Source of the DNA: an uncultured Nitrospira sp.
Lineage (GTDB): Bacteria > Nitrospirota > Nitrospiria > Nitrospirales > Nitrospiraceae
NCBI GenBank assembly: GCA_902500995.1
Contig: CABVSR010000023.1
Location: 1-59,766, forward strand
Direction of reading: 5' to 3'
DNA: 59,766 bases
A program made the translations under genes and the position numbers. The notes below the pieces were generated by a model, which was given only the letters and a program-made list of their open reading frames with translations, searched no databases and was not told the DNA's origin. Below are positions 9,695-18,583 of the stretch, piece after piece (positions within the stretch are counted from its first letter, which is position 1; the number at the start of each line of letters is the position of its first letter).

Positions 9695-9922
9695 ATGGCA
9701 GACTTGAGCGAGGTTTTAAAAAATGCTTTGAGTCTTGAGGTTCGCGACCGTGCTACTCTCGCGGAAAGGCTCTTGGCAAGCTTGGAAGAGATCACCGAGG
9801 AAGAAGCCGAACAGCTTTGGGCAGAGGAAGCAGATAGGCGATTAAAAGAATATCGCGCGAACCGTGCCCAAGCGATCCAGGCAGAGGAGGTTCATAAGAA
9901 AGCGGATCGACTGTTTCAGTGA
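9695..9922 (+). CDS. Addiction-module antitoxin-like protein
   Basis: A 75-residue acidic, helical protein (ADLSEVLKNALSLEVRDRA, then EITEEEAEQLWAEEADRR). It resembles the family of putative addiction-module components, whose members have LPxxERxxLAexLLaSL near the start; here the matching part is RATLAERLLASLEE. The start at 9695 has GGGAGG 5 bases upstream. Its stop overlaps a GTG that opens a ParE/RelE-like frame, the usual antitoxin-toxin layout, but that second frame is very short, so this is probably an orphan. Confidence 0.72.
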   Translation: MADLSEVLKNALSLEVRDRATLAERLLASLEEITEEEAEQLWAEEADRRLKEYRANRAQAIQAEEVHKKADRLFQ

Positions 9923-10005
9923 TACCACTCAAGTACCACGAGGCAGCTCAAGACGGGCTGCTCATGATCGCGTTGCGTCAAAGGAGAACGAGACTTGCGT
10001 GTTGA
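9919..10005 (+). pseudogene. Stump of a ParE/RelE-like toxin gene
   Basis: Starting at a GTG that overlaps the antitoxin stop, the frame gives VIPLKYHEAAQDGLLMIA and then ends after 28 codons. The first dozen residues look like the start of ParE-type toxins (a strand followed by H-x-A-A). The rest of the roughly 95-residue toxin is missing, and lipA begins (opposite strand, its 3' end) 26 bases later. Assignment rests on a short match plus context. Confidence 0.45.
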
Positions 10006-10031
10006 GCATGCAGCTGAGCAGCCCGGTGCTT

Positions 10032-10940
10032 TCAACATCCTCCCACTTGCTGCTCGGCATGATAGGAACTGCGGACGAGCGGTCCCGATTCGACGTGGCG
10101 AAAGCCGAGAGCAAGACCTTCGGCTTTGAGCGCGGCGAATTCATCAGGGTGGTAGAACCGTGCGACGGGGAGGTGTTCTTTTGTCGGCTGCAGATATTGT
10201 CCGATCGTCATGATGTCGCATTCAACCGAGCGGAGGTCGCGCATGACCTCGCGTGCTTCGTCCGTGGATTCGCCCATGCCGACAATCAAGCCCGACTTGG
10301 TCGTCATGCCCCTCTGCTTGGCGCGGCCCAGCAACTCGATCGATCGTTGATATTTGCCCTGCGGCCGGATCGAGGGGAACAAGCGGCGCACCGTTTCGAT
10401 GTTGTGATTCAAGATGTCCGGTTGTTCAGCCGCCACCGCCGCGAGTGCCGCCTCATTGCCTTCGAAATCGGGAATGAGCACCTCGATCGTGCAGCTGGGA
10501 ATCAACCGCCTGATATGGCGGATCGTCTCGGCAAAGACGGATGCTCCGCCGTCTTCAAGTTCATCGCGATTGACCGACGTGATAACGGCGTGGCGCAGGC
10601 TGAGCGCCTGAATCGCCTCCGCCACCCGCAGCGGCTCTTCGTGATCGACCGCATGCGGCCGGCCGGTGGACACGGAACAATAATGGCATCGCCGCGTGCA
10701 GATGTCGCCGAGAATCAGAAACGTCGCCGTGCGCGCGTTCCAACATTCCCACACGTTCGGGCAACGCGCTTCTTCGCAAATCGTGTGCAGCTTGAGCCGG
10801 TCCATGGTCCGGCGAATGTCGTGGTAGTCCGGACCGGTCTGCAGCCGAACTTTGAACCAAGGCGGCAGGCGGCGAGATTGTGGAGCCGAGGGCTGATTCG
10901 CTTCAGATGAGGATCGTGGATCGATCTGAATGAAGCTCAT
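10032..10940 (-). CDS. lipA: Lipoyl synthase
   Basis: Radical SAM enzyme that inserts sulfur into octanoyl groups on the E2 subunit to form lipoate. The auxiliary cluster motif is CEEARCPNVWECW and the radical SAM motif is CTRRCHYCSV. The C-terminus has GPLVRSSYHA, which carries the conserved RSSY. Length (302 residues) is normal. The start at 10940 overlaps the E2 stop by four bases (ATGA), so it is translationally coupled to the last pyruvate dehydrogenase gene. This places cofactor assembly in the same operon as its substrate. Confidence 0.96.
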   Translation of the reverse strand: MSFIQIDPRSSSEANQPSAPQSRRLPPWFKVRLQTGPDYHDIRRTMDRLKLHTICEEARCPNVWECWNARTATFLILGDICTRRCHYCSVSTGRPHAVDHEEPLRVAEAIQALSLRHAVITSVNRDELEDGGASVFAETIRHIRRLIPSCTIEVLIPDFEGNEAALAAVAAEQPDILNHNIETVRRLFPSIRPQGKYQRSIELLGRAKQRGMTTKSGLIVGMGESTDEAREVMRDLRSVECDIMTIGQYLQPTKEHLPVARFYHPDEFAALKAEGLALGFRHVESGPLVRSSYHAEQQVGGC

Positions 10941-12139
10941 GATGGCACCGCCGGCGCAAGCAGTTCCTGCGGATGCTCCAACACGCGCTTGAACTCCTTG
11001 AGGAATTGCGCGCCCATCAATCCATCCAACGCACGGTGATCGCAAGAGAGCGTGACCTTCATCCGCCGCCCGGCGACCACCGAGCCCTTGGACACGACCG
11101 GCACATCCCGTATCGCACCCACCGCAATCGAGGCCGCCTGCGGCGGCATGAGCAGCGCGATAAACTGATCGACGTCGAACATGCCCAGGTTGGAAATGGC
11201 AAACGTCGCCCCGGTGTATTCCTGCGGCGATAATCGCTTTTGTCTGGCGCGATCGATCAACTGCTTCGTTTCCCCGGAGATGTCAGCCAGGGTCTTTGCG
11301 CCACAATTTCGAACGACCGGGGTGATCAGGCCGTCATCCATCCCGACCGCCACACCGATATCGATCTGCGGATACCGCCGTATGGCCTGGCCGGTGAATG
11401 ACACGTTGACTTCCGGATGCCGCGCAAGCGCCACCGCCGCAGCCTTGATCAGCACATCGGTAATCGATGGATGGGGCTGGCGGCTCTGCTTGAACTCATC
11501 GCGCGCCCGTTCCACCTGCGCCATGTCGATGTCGACCGTCAGATAAAAATGCGGAACCGGGGCCTTGCTCTGCACCGTGGATCTCGCAATGGCCTTGCGC
11601 ATCTGGCTCAACGGCTGATCGGTTCCGTCGGGCAATGTCGCCGGCGCTATGGAAGCGGAGGCAGCGACCACATCGTCCTCGACGATACGGCCACCGGGAC
11701 CTGTGCCGGTGAGCGTCGACAGATCAATGCCCCGCTCAGCAGCCAGGGCTTTCGCCCGCGGCGAGGCAACCAGCTTCTCCGGTCGCGGGCGACCCGGTGC
11801 TGGAGAAGCAGCGGTGTTGGCCGGCGATGCGGGCTTGGGCGCGCTCCTGGCCGTGGGCGCAGCCGTCGCTCCGTCGGACAAGGCCGCGGCAATGTCTTCA
11901 TCAGCCTCGGCGATGACGGCAATCAACTTGCCGGACTGCACCGTTTCGCCGTCACGCACGAGGACTTTGCGCAGGACGCCGGGGGCAAACGCTTCCAGGT
12001 CCATGACCGCCTTGTCGGTTTCGATCTCGGCGATCACTTCGCCCGCCTGCACCGGATCACCCTCGTGTTTCTTCCAGGCGACCAGGACGCCTTCCTCCAT
12101 GGTGTCGGTCAACTTCGGCATGACGACGCGGCTAGCCAT
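10937..12139 (-). CDS. pdhC: Pyruvate dehydrogenase E2 (dihydrolipoamide acetyltransferase)
   Basis: About 400 residues with three parts: one lipoyl domain (residues 1-80, lipoylated Lys in EIETDKAVMDLEAF), an Ala/Pro-rich linker, a peripheral subunit-binding domain (VASPRAKALAAERGIDLSTL), and the acyltransferase domain ending in the catalytic SCDHRALDGLMGAQFL. It transfers the acetyl group to CoA. The ATG at 12139 has GAGGAAC upstream. It follows E1 beta after a 63-base gap and overlaps lipA. Other 2-oxoacid dehydrogenases are possible, but the paired E1 subunits fit pyruvate best. Confidence 0.93.
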   Translation of the reverse strand: MASRVVMPKLTDTMEEGVLVAWKKHEGDPVQAGEVIAEIETDKAVMDLEAFAPGVLRKVLVRDGETVQSGKLIAVIAEADEDIAAALSDGATAAPTARSAPKPASPANTAASPAPGRPRPEKLVASPRAKALAAERGIDLSTLTGTGPGGRIVEDDVVAASASIAPATLPDGTDQPLSQMRKAIARSTVQSKAPVPHFYLTVDIDMAQVERARDEFKQSRQPHPSITDVLIKAAAVALARHPEVNVSFTGQAIRRYPQIDIGVAVGMDDGLITPVVRNCGAKTLADISGETKQLIDRARQKRLSPQEYTGATFAISNLGMFDVDQFIALLMPPQAASIAVGAIRDVPVVSKGSVVAGRRMKVTLSCDHRALDGLMGAQFLKEFKRVLEHPQELLAPAVPS

Positions 12140-12202
12140 GTATGTTCCTCCACGAAGCCGAGGGTCTTCGACGATTGCCCCGCCCTCTTCGGCCACCGTG
12201 CC

Positions 12203-13180
12203 TCATGCGGCACCACAGAGTGATTTCACGGCAGCGACGACACGAGCCACGTCCGGAATGGCGGCGTCTTCCAACGGGCGGCTGTAGGGGATCGGCACGT
12301 CCTCGCCGGTGACTCGAACAATCGGGCCGTCCAAATAGTCGAACGCGGCACTGTAGATACTCTCGGCAATTTGCGCGCCCAATCCGCAAAATCGCCATCC
12401 CTCCTCGACGATCACCAGACGCCCGGTCTTCGTGACCGAAGCAACGATCGTGTCGAGGTCCAAGGGCTTCAGTGTCCGCGGATCGATCACCTCCACGTCA
12501 AGACCTTCACGGCTCAACTGCTCGGCTGCTTCCAGCGCAACGAGCAACATTTTGGAATAGGCGACAATCGTCACGTCAGCCCCTTCCCGCTTCACGTCAG
12601 CTTGGCCGAGCGGAATCGTGTACTCCCCGTCACCGACCTCGCCCTTTGTGCCGTACAGCAACTGGGCCTCAATGAAGATGACTGGATTGTGGTCGCGAAT
12701 GGCGCTTTTCAGCAGACCCTTCGCATCGTGCGGTGTCGCCGGGGCCACCACTTTCAACCCCGGCACGTGGCAGAACCAGGCTTCCAAACTTTGTGAATGC
12801 TGCGCCCCCAGCTGATGCGCCGCGCTTCCGGGCCCGCGAATGACCAGCGGCACCGACAGCTGTCCACCCGACATGTACCGGATCTTCGCCGCGTTGTTGA
12901 CGATTTGATCGAGCGCGACGATACCGAAGTTCATGGTCATCAACTCGACAATCGGGTGCAGTCCCGCCATGGCCGCACCGATGGCCAGGCCGGTAAACCC
13001 GGCTTCGGTAATCGGCGTATCCACCACCCGCTGCGGACCGAACTCCTCGACGAATCCTTTGGTGACCTTGAACGCACCCTGGTAATAGCCGACTTCTTCG
13101 CCGATCAAAAAGATGCGCGCATCCCGCCGCATTTCTTCCCGCATGGCCTGATTGAGGGCTTCCCGGTAAGACAACAGCAT
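12203..13180 (-). CDS. pdhB: Pyruvate dehydrogenase E1 component, beta subunit
   Basis: About 325 residues of the transketolase-like beta chain. Typical parts are the start LSYREALNQAMREEM, IGEEVGYYQGAFKVTKG, DTPITEAGFTGLAIGAA and the C-terminal VEEGWRFCGLGAQIAE. It pairs with the alpha chain to form the thiamin-diphosphate active site that decarboxylates pyruvate. The start at 13180 leaves a seven-base gap after the alpha-chain stop. The frame runs further upstream but would overlap that gene. Confidence 0.95.
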   Translation of the reverse strand: MLLSYREALNQAMREEMRRDARIFLIGEEVGYYQGAFKVTKGFVEEFGPQRVVDTPITEAGFTGLAIGAAMAGLHPIVELMTMNFGIVALDQIVNNAAKIRYMSGGQLSVPLVIRGPGSAAHQLGAQHSQSLEAWFCHVPGLKVVAPATPHDAKGLLKSAIRDHNPVIFIEAQLLYGTKGEVGDGEYTIPLGQADVKREGADVTIVAYSKMLLVALEAAEQLSREGLDVEVIDPRTLKPLDLDTIVASVTKTGRLVIVEEGWRFCGLGAQIAESIYSAAFDYLDGPIVRVTGEDVPIPYSRPLEDAAIPDVARVVAAVKSLCGAA

Positions 13181-13187
13181 GGATGGT

Positions 13188-14165
13188 CTAGTCCCCCACC
13201 ATGATATCGGCGTGCAGGCTTGCGGGCTCGGGAAACGGGCTTTCGTCGGCAAACTTCACCGCTGCCGCCACCACGTCACCGACCTCCCGCTCAAGCTGCT
13301 TGAAATCGGCTTCGCTGCATGACGTCTGGTTCAGCATGGTCTCCTTGAGCACCAGGAGCGGGTCGCGCTTGCGATATTCCTCGACTTCGTCCTTGGTCCG
13401 ATAATGGCCATGCGAGGGATCGGCCATCGAGTGGCCCATGAAGCGGTAGGTCATCGCCTCAATGAAACAGGGTCCCTGACCTGCGCGAACTTGCTCCACC
13501 ACAGTGCGCATCAGGGTCCGCACCGCCAAGACATCCATGCCATCCACCCGCTCAGCCGTGATGCCATAGGAACGCGCAGCCTCGGCCACGTCCTCATACA
13601 AGGCCACCGCCCGATGCACGGGCGTGCCCATGCCGTATCGATTATTCTCACAGATGAAAACGACCGGGAGTTTCCACAGGGCCGCCAGATTGAACGCTTC
13701 ATGGGCCTGGCCGCTCGGCACGGCGCCTTCACCGAAAAAACAGACCGTCACCAGGTCCTGCTTCTGGTATTTCGCGGCGAAGGCCAGCCCCGCAGCCAAG
13801 GGAATGTGCCCGCCGACGATGGCGTAGCCGCCCATAAAGCGATTCTGGACATCCACCAGATGCATGGAACCGCCCTTGCCCTGGCAGAGTCCAGTCGCCT
13901 TGCCGAAGAGTTCGGCCATCACCTTACCGGGATCCGATCCGCGAGCCAGGCAATGCCCGTGGTCGCGATAGGCGCTGATGACATAATCATCCGGGCGCAA
14001 CACGTCGATCGCGCCGACCGCGATCGCTTCTTCTCCGATATAGAGATGGAGAAAACCGGCAATCTTAGCAAGCGCGTACATCTCTGCCGATTTTTCTTCG
14101 AAGCGGCGAATGAGCAACATCCGGCGATAGAGGGAACGCAGATCGGCCTTGTCCATGTCGGTCAT
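13188..14165 (-). CDS. pdhA: Pyruvate dehydrogenase E1 component, alpha subunit
   Basis: About 325 residues. The thiamin-diphosphate motif is visible as FFGEGAVPSGQAHEA followed by FICENN. The substrate-side AYRDHGHCLARG and the phosphorylation-loop-like region RYRTKDEVEEYRKRDP are also typical; the usual GD-G opening is GEG here. It is the first gene of the E1 alpha, E1 beta, E2, lipA operon. Start choice among MTDMDKA and MDKADLR is uncertain, as no clear ribosome site is visible. The E3 (lpd) gene is not in this window. Confidence 0.94.
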   Translation of the reverse strand: MTDMDKADLRSLYRRMLLIRRFEEKSAEMYALAKIAGFLHLYIGEEAIAVGAIDVLRPDDYVISAYRDHGHCLARGSDPGKVMAELFGKATGLCQGKGGSMHLVDVQNRFMGGYAIVGGHIPLAAGLAFAAKYQKQDLVTVCFFGEGAVPSGQAHEAFNLAALWKLPVVFICENNRYGMGTPVHRAVALYEDVAEAARSYGITAERVDGMDVLAVRTLMRTVVEQVRAGQGPCFIEAMTYRFMGHSMADPSHGHYRTKDEVEEYRKRDPLLVLKETMLNQTSCSEADFKQLEREVGDVVAAAVKFADESPFPEPASLHADIMVGD

Positions 14166-14311
14166 TATGCATGGTCGCACGAAGCCGACTCAACCGTGAT
14201 GTTCGGCCGGCGTAGCGTCGCGCGGTTGAAAGGGAAGAGCGCTGAAGGGAGAGGAAGGGAAGCGCACAAGCGACTCCGGTGCGGGCACACACCCGCACCG
14301 GCATACCGAAA

Positions 14312-14986
14312 CTATTTCACCTGCGCAAAATCAGCATCGAACTGCATGGTCTGACCATCCTGCAAGGTCACAATGATGGTGGTCTTGGCATTGGGGTCAA
14401 ACGACTCATATCCAAAACGGGCGGTGAAACGCGAGCGGTAGGCGGGACCCGTGCCGTCGTTTTTTCTGCCTCGATCAGCCGGGCTGAGATCCACCGGGCG
14501 GATGTTTTTCCCCTTTTGCTGGAAGACGATGTCGGCCTTCTCGGCAAAGTATTCATCGTCGCCGCACAACTGTACTTCGACTTCCATGTTCGGCATGTCC
14601 ACGACTTTCTGGATAAACTCGTCGGGCATGCGGACATCTTTCTTCTGTTTTTTCGATTCGGCTGCTTCCTGCCGGCCGAACGCCTCCAAGCGGTAGCGCT
14701 TGGTGCGCAGAATGGCGCTGGCGCCGCAGGGATCTTTTTCAGGATCTGCGCCTACCCGCGTGACCAGCGAGGCTTGTTGCAAGATTTTCTTCACGTCTTC
14801 CGGCGACGCGGCTTTGTCCATCGGCGTTCGGCCGGCTTCCAGCGCTTTCTTGGCATCTTCGGGAGACAACTTCACATCGATCGCCCAAGCCGGCCCACCG
14901 GCTGCCAACGCTATCGTTCCGACCACCAACCCGACTACCGCATGAATCCGCCCACGCCGACTCGCCTTGCCATCATTCGCACGCAT
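14312..14986 (-). CDS. Secreted protein of unknown function
   Basis: About 224 residues. A signal peptide is clear: a basic start, then VVGLVVGTIALAAGGPAWA and a likely cleavage after AWA. The mature part begins with two short repeats containing SPEDAKK and SPEDVKK. Two cysteines lie about 60 residues apart (DPCGAS and VQLCGDD) and could form a disulfide. The remaining sequence is mixed alpha/beta and ends in a strand-rich part (TTIIVTLQDGQTMQF). I do not recognise a family. It lies upstream of the pyruvate dehydrogenase operon but 146 bases away. Confidence 0.75.
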   Translation of the reverse strand: MRANDGKASRRGRIHAVVGLVVGTIALAAGGPAWAIDVKLSPEDAKKALEAGRTPMDKAASPEDVKKILQQASLVTRVGADPEKDPCGASAILRTKRYRLEAFGRQEAAESKKQKKDVRMPDEFIQKVVDMPNMEVEVQLCGDDEYFAEKADIVFQQKGKNIRPVDLSPADRGRKNDGTGPAYRSRFTARFGYESFDPNAKTTIIVTLQDGQTMQFDADFAQVK

Positions 14987-15091
14987 GAGTACCTCCCTGA
15001 CCTGTCACCAAGCAAGGGCGCATTGTAAAAGGATTGGGAAGATCATTTCAATCTCGCGCGGATCGGAAATAGGATGCAGGAGGGGTCTCAG

Positions 15092-15724
15092 CTAGTCACG
15101 AAAGCGGTCCCAGTTGGGATAGGGTCTGCGGGCGTACAGGTGATCGATGTCGACCGGACAGGAGAGCCCGCGCTGATGGAGCATCTCAGCGACCAGCCGC
15201 AGGGGCAGCCCCACGGCTGCGGTGAAATCCCCCTCGATTCGCTCGATGAAGGCCGCCCCGTCCCCCTGAATGGAATAGGCTCCGGCCTTGCCCAAGCTGT
15301 CGCCGGTTCGCAGATACGCGGCTAACGCCGCTTCGTTCAATGGTTTCATCGTCACCAGTACCTCTGCCAGCCGGGCTTCACACCGCTCAGGCTCCGGGCC
15401 TGCCAAGGCCACGGCTGTCACAATCCGGTGCTTCTTCCCGGCCATGCGGCGGAGCATCTCCTCGGCGCCCGCCAGATCGATTGGCTTTCCCAACACCTCA
15501 GAGCCCAAACTGATCAACGTATCGCTTCCCAGTATGAGGGCATCAGAACAGATGGACAGGCAAGACCGGGCCTTGCCTGCGGCGAATGCCATGGCCTGCT
15601 CATCGGCAGACAGGTGCGGCTGAACCTGTTCAATGAACGGTGGGGCGACGACATCAAACAGCAACCCGAGAAGCGCCAGCAATTCGTGCCGGCGAGGCGA
15701 GGTGGAGGCAAGAATCAATCGCAT
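15092..15724 (-). CDS. maf: Maf-like nucleotide pyrophosphatase
   Basis: About 210 residues of the Maf/YhdE fold. The phosphate-binding start (LILASTSPRRHELL), GSDTLISLGSEVLGKP and YSIQGDGAAFIERIEGDF are diagnostic. Maf proteins hydrolyse non-canonical or modified nucleoside triphosphates, and overexpression affects septation. The first motif has STSPRR, as in family members, so the catalytic frame is intact. It starts three bases after the dihydrouridine synthase gene and belongs to that operon. Confidence 0.93.
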   Translation of the reverse strand: MRLILASTSPRRHELLALLGLLFDVVAPPFIEQVQPHLSADEQAMAFAAGKARSCLSICSDALILGSDTLISLGSEVLGKPIDLAGAEEMLRRMAGKKHRIVTAVALAGPEPERCEARLAEVLVTMKPLNEAALAAYLRTGDSLGKAGAYSIQGDGAAFIERIEGDFTAAVGLPLRLVAEMLHQRGLSCPVDIDHLYARRPYPNWDRFRD

Positions 15725-15727
15725 GGG

Positions 15728-16912
15728 TCAGGATGCACGGGGGAATGGGAAGTGAGTGTCCATGGAATCGTCTTGAGATCCGGCGGCCTCCTTCAGCATG
15801 AGGTCCTGGCAAAACTCTGCGATGATGCGTTCGACATCCTGCACGGTGGAGACCCCGAACAGTTTGGCACGCATGGCCGCCGCGTGAGGAAACCCTTTGC
15901 AGTACCATCCCAGATGTTTCCGGATCGAGCGGAAACAGTCCAAGCCGGCAATAGCCTCGTACTGCCGCGCATGATCGAGCATGACCTGCATGCGGTGGCG
16001 TAAAGACACCGGCGGCTCCCAGAAGGTGGCGGGCAGTGCCGACAGATCGAGCCGGTCGGTGCAGGCGAGGCGAGCCTGTTCCTTTTCACGGAAGAACCAC
16101 GGCGCGCCGAGGGTTCCGCGCCCGATCAACACGCCCTGCACCCGGCTCTCCGCCACACGACGAACCGCGTCGACCAACGTCGTGAGGTCGCCGTTACCAA
16201 GAATCAACGTTCCCGTACCGCGGGCGAGGGTGGCCGCTTCGGCAATAGCGGACCAATCGGCGGCACCGCGATACATCTGTTGCAAAGTCCGGCCGTGCAC
16301 CGTAATGGCGGCCGGATGCGCTTCCAGCAGATGTTCCACCCATCGCCCGACCACGACACAATCGAACCCCAACCGCGTCTTGACGGACAGGGGGAGCAGC
16401 CGGCGCGGCACAACGGGAGAACCGCAACGCCGATAATTCAGCTCGTGAATAAATTCGATCCGAGACGGTTTAAACCCCTGCTGATGGATCGATTGCCCGC
16501 CGGCCCAATCCTCCAACCCCTGCCTCGCGGCTTTCAGAATCGCATGGGCCAGATCCGGCGTTTTGATGAGCGCCGCGCCTGAACCGGACGCGGCGACACT
16601 TTTCGACGGGCAACCCATATTGATATCGAGCCCGTCGAACCCGAGTTCGCAGACCACCTGCGCCGCTCGATAAAATTGCTCCGGATCCTTGCCGTACAAC
16701 TGGGCCACGATCGGCCGCTCGAGGTCGCTATAAATCAGCGAGGACAGCAGATGATCCGGTCCGCGGCAGATTTCGTTGACGTTGGTGAACTCGGTGAAGG
16801 TGATGTCGGGCCGGCCCTGGGAGGCCACCACGCGACGGAACGCGGCATCCGTTACCCCGTCCATCGGCGCCAATCCCAAAATGGGTTGTGGAAGCGTCGT
16901 CCACAAGCTCAT
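15728..16912 (-). CDS. tRNA-dihydrouridine synthase
   Basis: About 394 residues of the Dus TIM-barrel family. FMN- and substrate-binding motifs are seen: LGLAPMDGVTDAAFRR, NMGCPSKSVAASGSGA (catalytic Cys), VKTRLG, TVHGRTLQQMYRGAADW and LGNGDLTT. It reduces uridine in tRNA D-loops. The length is larger than usual (about 320) because of inserts around residues 135-160 and a longer C-terminus. Which of DusA, B or C it matches cannot be decided by eye. It overlaps the stop of the DUF692-like gene by four bases and is followed by maf. Confidence 0.9.
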   Translation of the reverse strand: MSLWTTLPQPILGLAPMDGVTDAAFRRVVASQGRPDITFTEFTNVNEICRGPDHLLSSLIYSDLERPIVAQLYGKDPEQFYRAAQVVCELGFDGLDINMGCPSKSVAASGSGAALIKTPDLAHAILKAARQGLEDWAGGQSIHQQGFKPSRIEFIHELNYRRCGSPVVPRRLLPLSVKTRLGFDCVVVGRWVEHLLEAHPAAITVHGRTLQQMYRGAADWSAIAEAATLARGTGTLILGNGDLTTLVDAVRRVAESRVQGVLIGRGTLGAPWFFREKEQARLACTDRLDLSALPATFWEPPVSLRHRMQVMLDHARQYEAIAGLDCFRSIRKHLGWYCKGFPHAAAMRAKLFGVSTVQDVERIIAEFCQDLMLKEAAGSQDDSMDTHFPFPRAS

Positions 16913-18390
16913 GCGCGCACCTGAGCCGAGCCGACCGGTTCATTCGCCGCGCGATACGCGGCCCGCAGCTCTTCCGCCTCTCGCATGACCGTCACGGCAG
17001 TCGTCGGGCAAGTTTCCGTGGCAAATTCCACAAATCGATCGATCTTCAACAGGAAAAAATCGTAGTCGTCCTGCTCGGGTCTCGGTCGGCTGAACCAGAA
17101 GGGGACAAACTGATCCAGTGGAATATTTGCTTCCTTCAAAGCACGACAGGTTTCCGGAAACATGTCGTGCAAGTCGCCGCCCCAGTGCAGCAATTCATGC
17201 GGCAAATACCGGTCCCGATACCGATTGAGATCCTCCTGCGAGCCGCCCAGCAGGCGCACAGCTTCCAATACTGAGGGAGATTCGCGCCTCGTCACGAATT
17301 GCACGTAGTTGCGATAGTGTTGCTGTAGAGCCGTGTGTTCACCCGGAGTCAGGCGTCGCATCACCTGAAGCGAACGATCGACCGGCGCCCGCGGCGCGAG
17401 CGATGGTTCCCGGTCTCCACGCTGCACCTTCCCGTCAACCGTTCGTCCAAAGCGCTCCAGAAATTGCCGGAATTCTTCGACGATCAGGGGGATGGACTTG
17501 GTATCGACTTCCAGCGCGACCCCTTTTAACGATGTCAGACAGGGATGGTACAGGACCTGCTCCAAGAGGTCGAATAAGACTGCTGGAATCGGCGCGCCGT
17601 GCGCATCGATCCAATAGGGCAACCCATCGCCGCCCGCGCCCAATCCTGGAACCTCTGGAATCATGAATTCAGCCAGCCCCGCGACATGAATCTCGACCAC
17701 CCGTTCCATGGGAAAGGCATCAAGAAACCCGGCGACAAAATCCTCCAGGCGCTGTGTTCGCCAGCTCCCCGTATAGCGATGTACCGTCCATAGATGTCCG
17801 ATATCCAACACGAGGCCGCAGGTCGCCCGGTCGGTCACTGCGCGAAAAAATTCAGGAATGGGCAGTTCGCCGCAGCCGAAATAGGTGAGCGGCGGCATTT
17901 CTAAGAGAACCAGCGCAGGATCGATCCCCTGCCTGCGCGCATCTCGATCCACCTGCTCTTGAAGGTAGGCCAGATTTTCAGCCGTCATTCTGGCCGAGAG
18001 CTCCGTATAGAGCGGCGGCAAATAGGTACCGAACGCGTAGCCCGCCATCTGTTTGGTCGCGCATTCATGATTCAGCCAGGCGCTATGCAGGGCCGCAAGA
18101 TGCGCACAGGCTTCCGCCACTCCCTGGCGGCCGCTTGCACTGTGGGGAAATTCCGGTTGCGTACTCCACAAGCCTTCCCCGTGGTAGGGGAGCTTGATGC
18201 CCGGCAATTGTTGCCGGACCCATTGCAGGACGGACGTCGTGGCCTTGAACACTTCCAGGTATTCCGGCTCCAACCCTGCATGACAAAGCGCGCGAACCAG
18301 CTCCAGCAGATCCGGAGAATACACGTCCACGGACAACCCGAGACCATGCGCGGCGAGACGATTCGCACGTTGTGTGAATTCACTTTTCAT
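16909..18390 (-). CDS. DUF692/MNIO-like enzyme with extra C-terminal domain
   Basis: About 493 residues. The first ~310 match the DUF692 (multinuclear non-heme iron oxidase, MbnB/TglH/HvfB) pattern: GLGLSVDVYSPD, PYHGEGLW, an H-E pair (NHECATKQ), LLEMPPLTYFG, CGLVLDIGHLW, VVEIHVAG, WIDAHGAPIP and GVALEVDT. The His, Glu, Asp residues in these segments correspond to the iron ligands of the family. Known members modify cysteine-containing peptides. The last ~170 residues (from about SLQVMRRLTPG) are helical and faintly resemble the HvfC/DUF2063 partner (YRNYVQ, VRLLGG), suggesting a fused partner. No precursor peptide gene is obvious. It overlaps the dihydrouridine synthase start by four bases. 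The start at 18390 fits the domain edge; an ATG at 18423 is also possible. Confidence 0.72.
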   Translation of the reverse strand: MKSEFTQRANRLAAHGLGLSVDVYSPDLLELVRALCHAGLEPEYLEVFKATTSVLQWVRQQLPGIKLPYHGEGLWSTQPEFPHSASGRQGVAEACAHLAALHSAWLNHECATKQMAGYAFGTYLPPLYTELSARMTAENLAYLQEQVDRDARRQGIDPALVLLEMPPLTYFGCGELPIPEFFRAVTDRATCGLVLDIGHLWTVHRYTGSWRTQRLEDFVAGFLDAFPMERVVEIHVAGLAEFMIPEVPGLGAGGDGLPYWIDAHGAPIPAVLFDLLEQVLYHPCLTSLKGVALEVDTKSIPLIVEEFRQFLERFGRTVDGKVQRGDREPSLAPRAPVDRSLQVMRRLTPGEHTALQQHYRNYVQFVTRRESPSVLEAVRLLGGSQEDLNRYRDRYLPHELLHWGGDLHDMFPETCRALKEANIPLDQFVPFWFSRPRPEQDDYDFFLLKIDRFVEFATETCPTTAVTVMREAEELRAAYRAANEPVGSAQVRA

Positions 18391-18414
18391 CAGAGCGCAT
18401 TTGGCATATTTTGA

Positions 18415-18439
18415 AGCAACCATAGTGACTATAGTTGCT
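18415..18439. promoter_or_regulatory. Near-perfect 25-bp palindromic operator before the DUF692-like gene
   Basis: Half-sites AGCAACCATAG (18415-18425) and CTATAGTTGCT (18429-18439) are reverse complements at 10 of 11 positions, separated by TGA. A minus-strand -10-like TATAGT lies inside it, so a bound protein would block the promoter of the gene ending at 16909. The regulator is unknown. Confidence 0.55.
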
Positions 18440-18507
18440 GTGCAGTCTAAGCGCCTCACCTCTGGGTTGACAAGGCAAGATGGGGAACCGGGTCCGGCAC
18501 ATCGATC

Positions 18508-18516
18508 TGATATACT
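18508..18516 (+). promoter_or_regulatory. Extended -10 promoter
   Basis: TGATATACT matches an extended -10 element (TGn plus TATACT). It lies about 68 bases before the CBS-PilZ start; no good -35 is visible at the standard distance. Prediction only. Confidence 0.4.
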
Positions 18517-18583
18517 TTCTTTCGACGTGGTGGTCGCCGGGCCGCACCGTTAGCCCCTCTCACGGCGAGAAATAGGCTTACAC

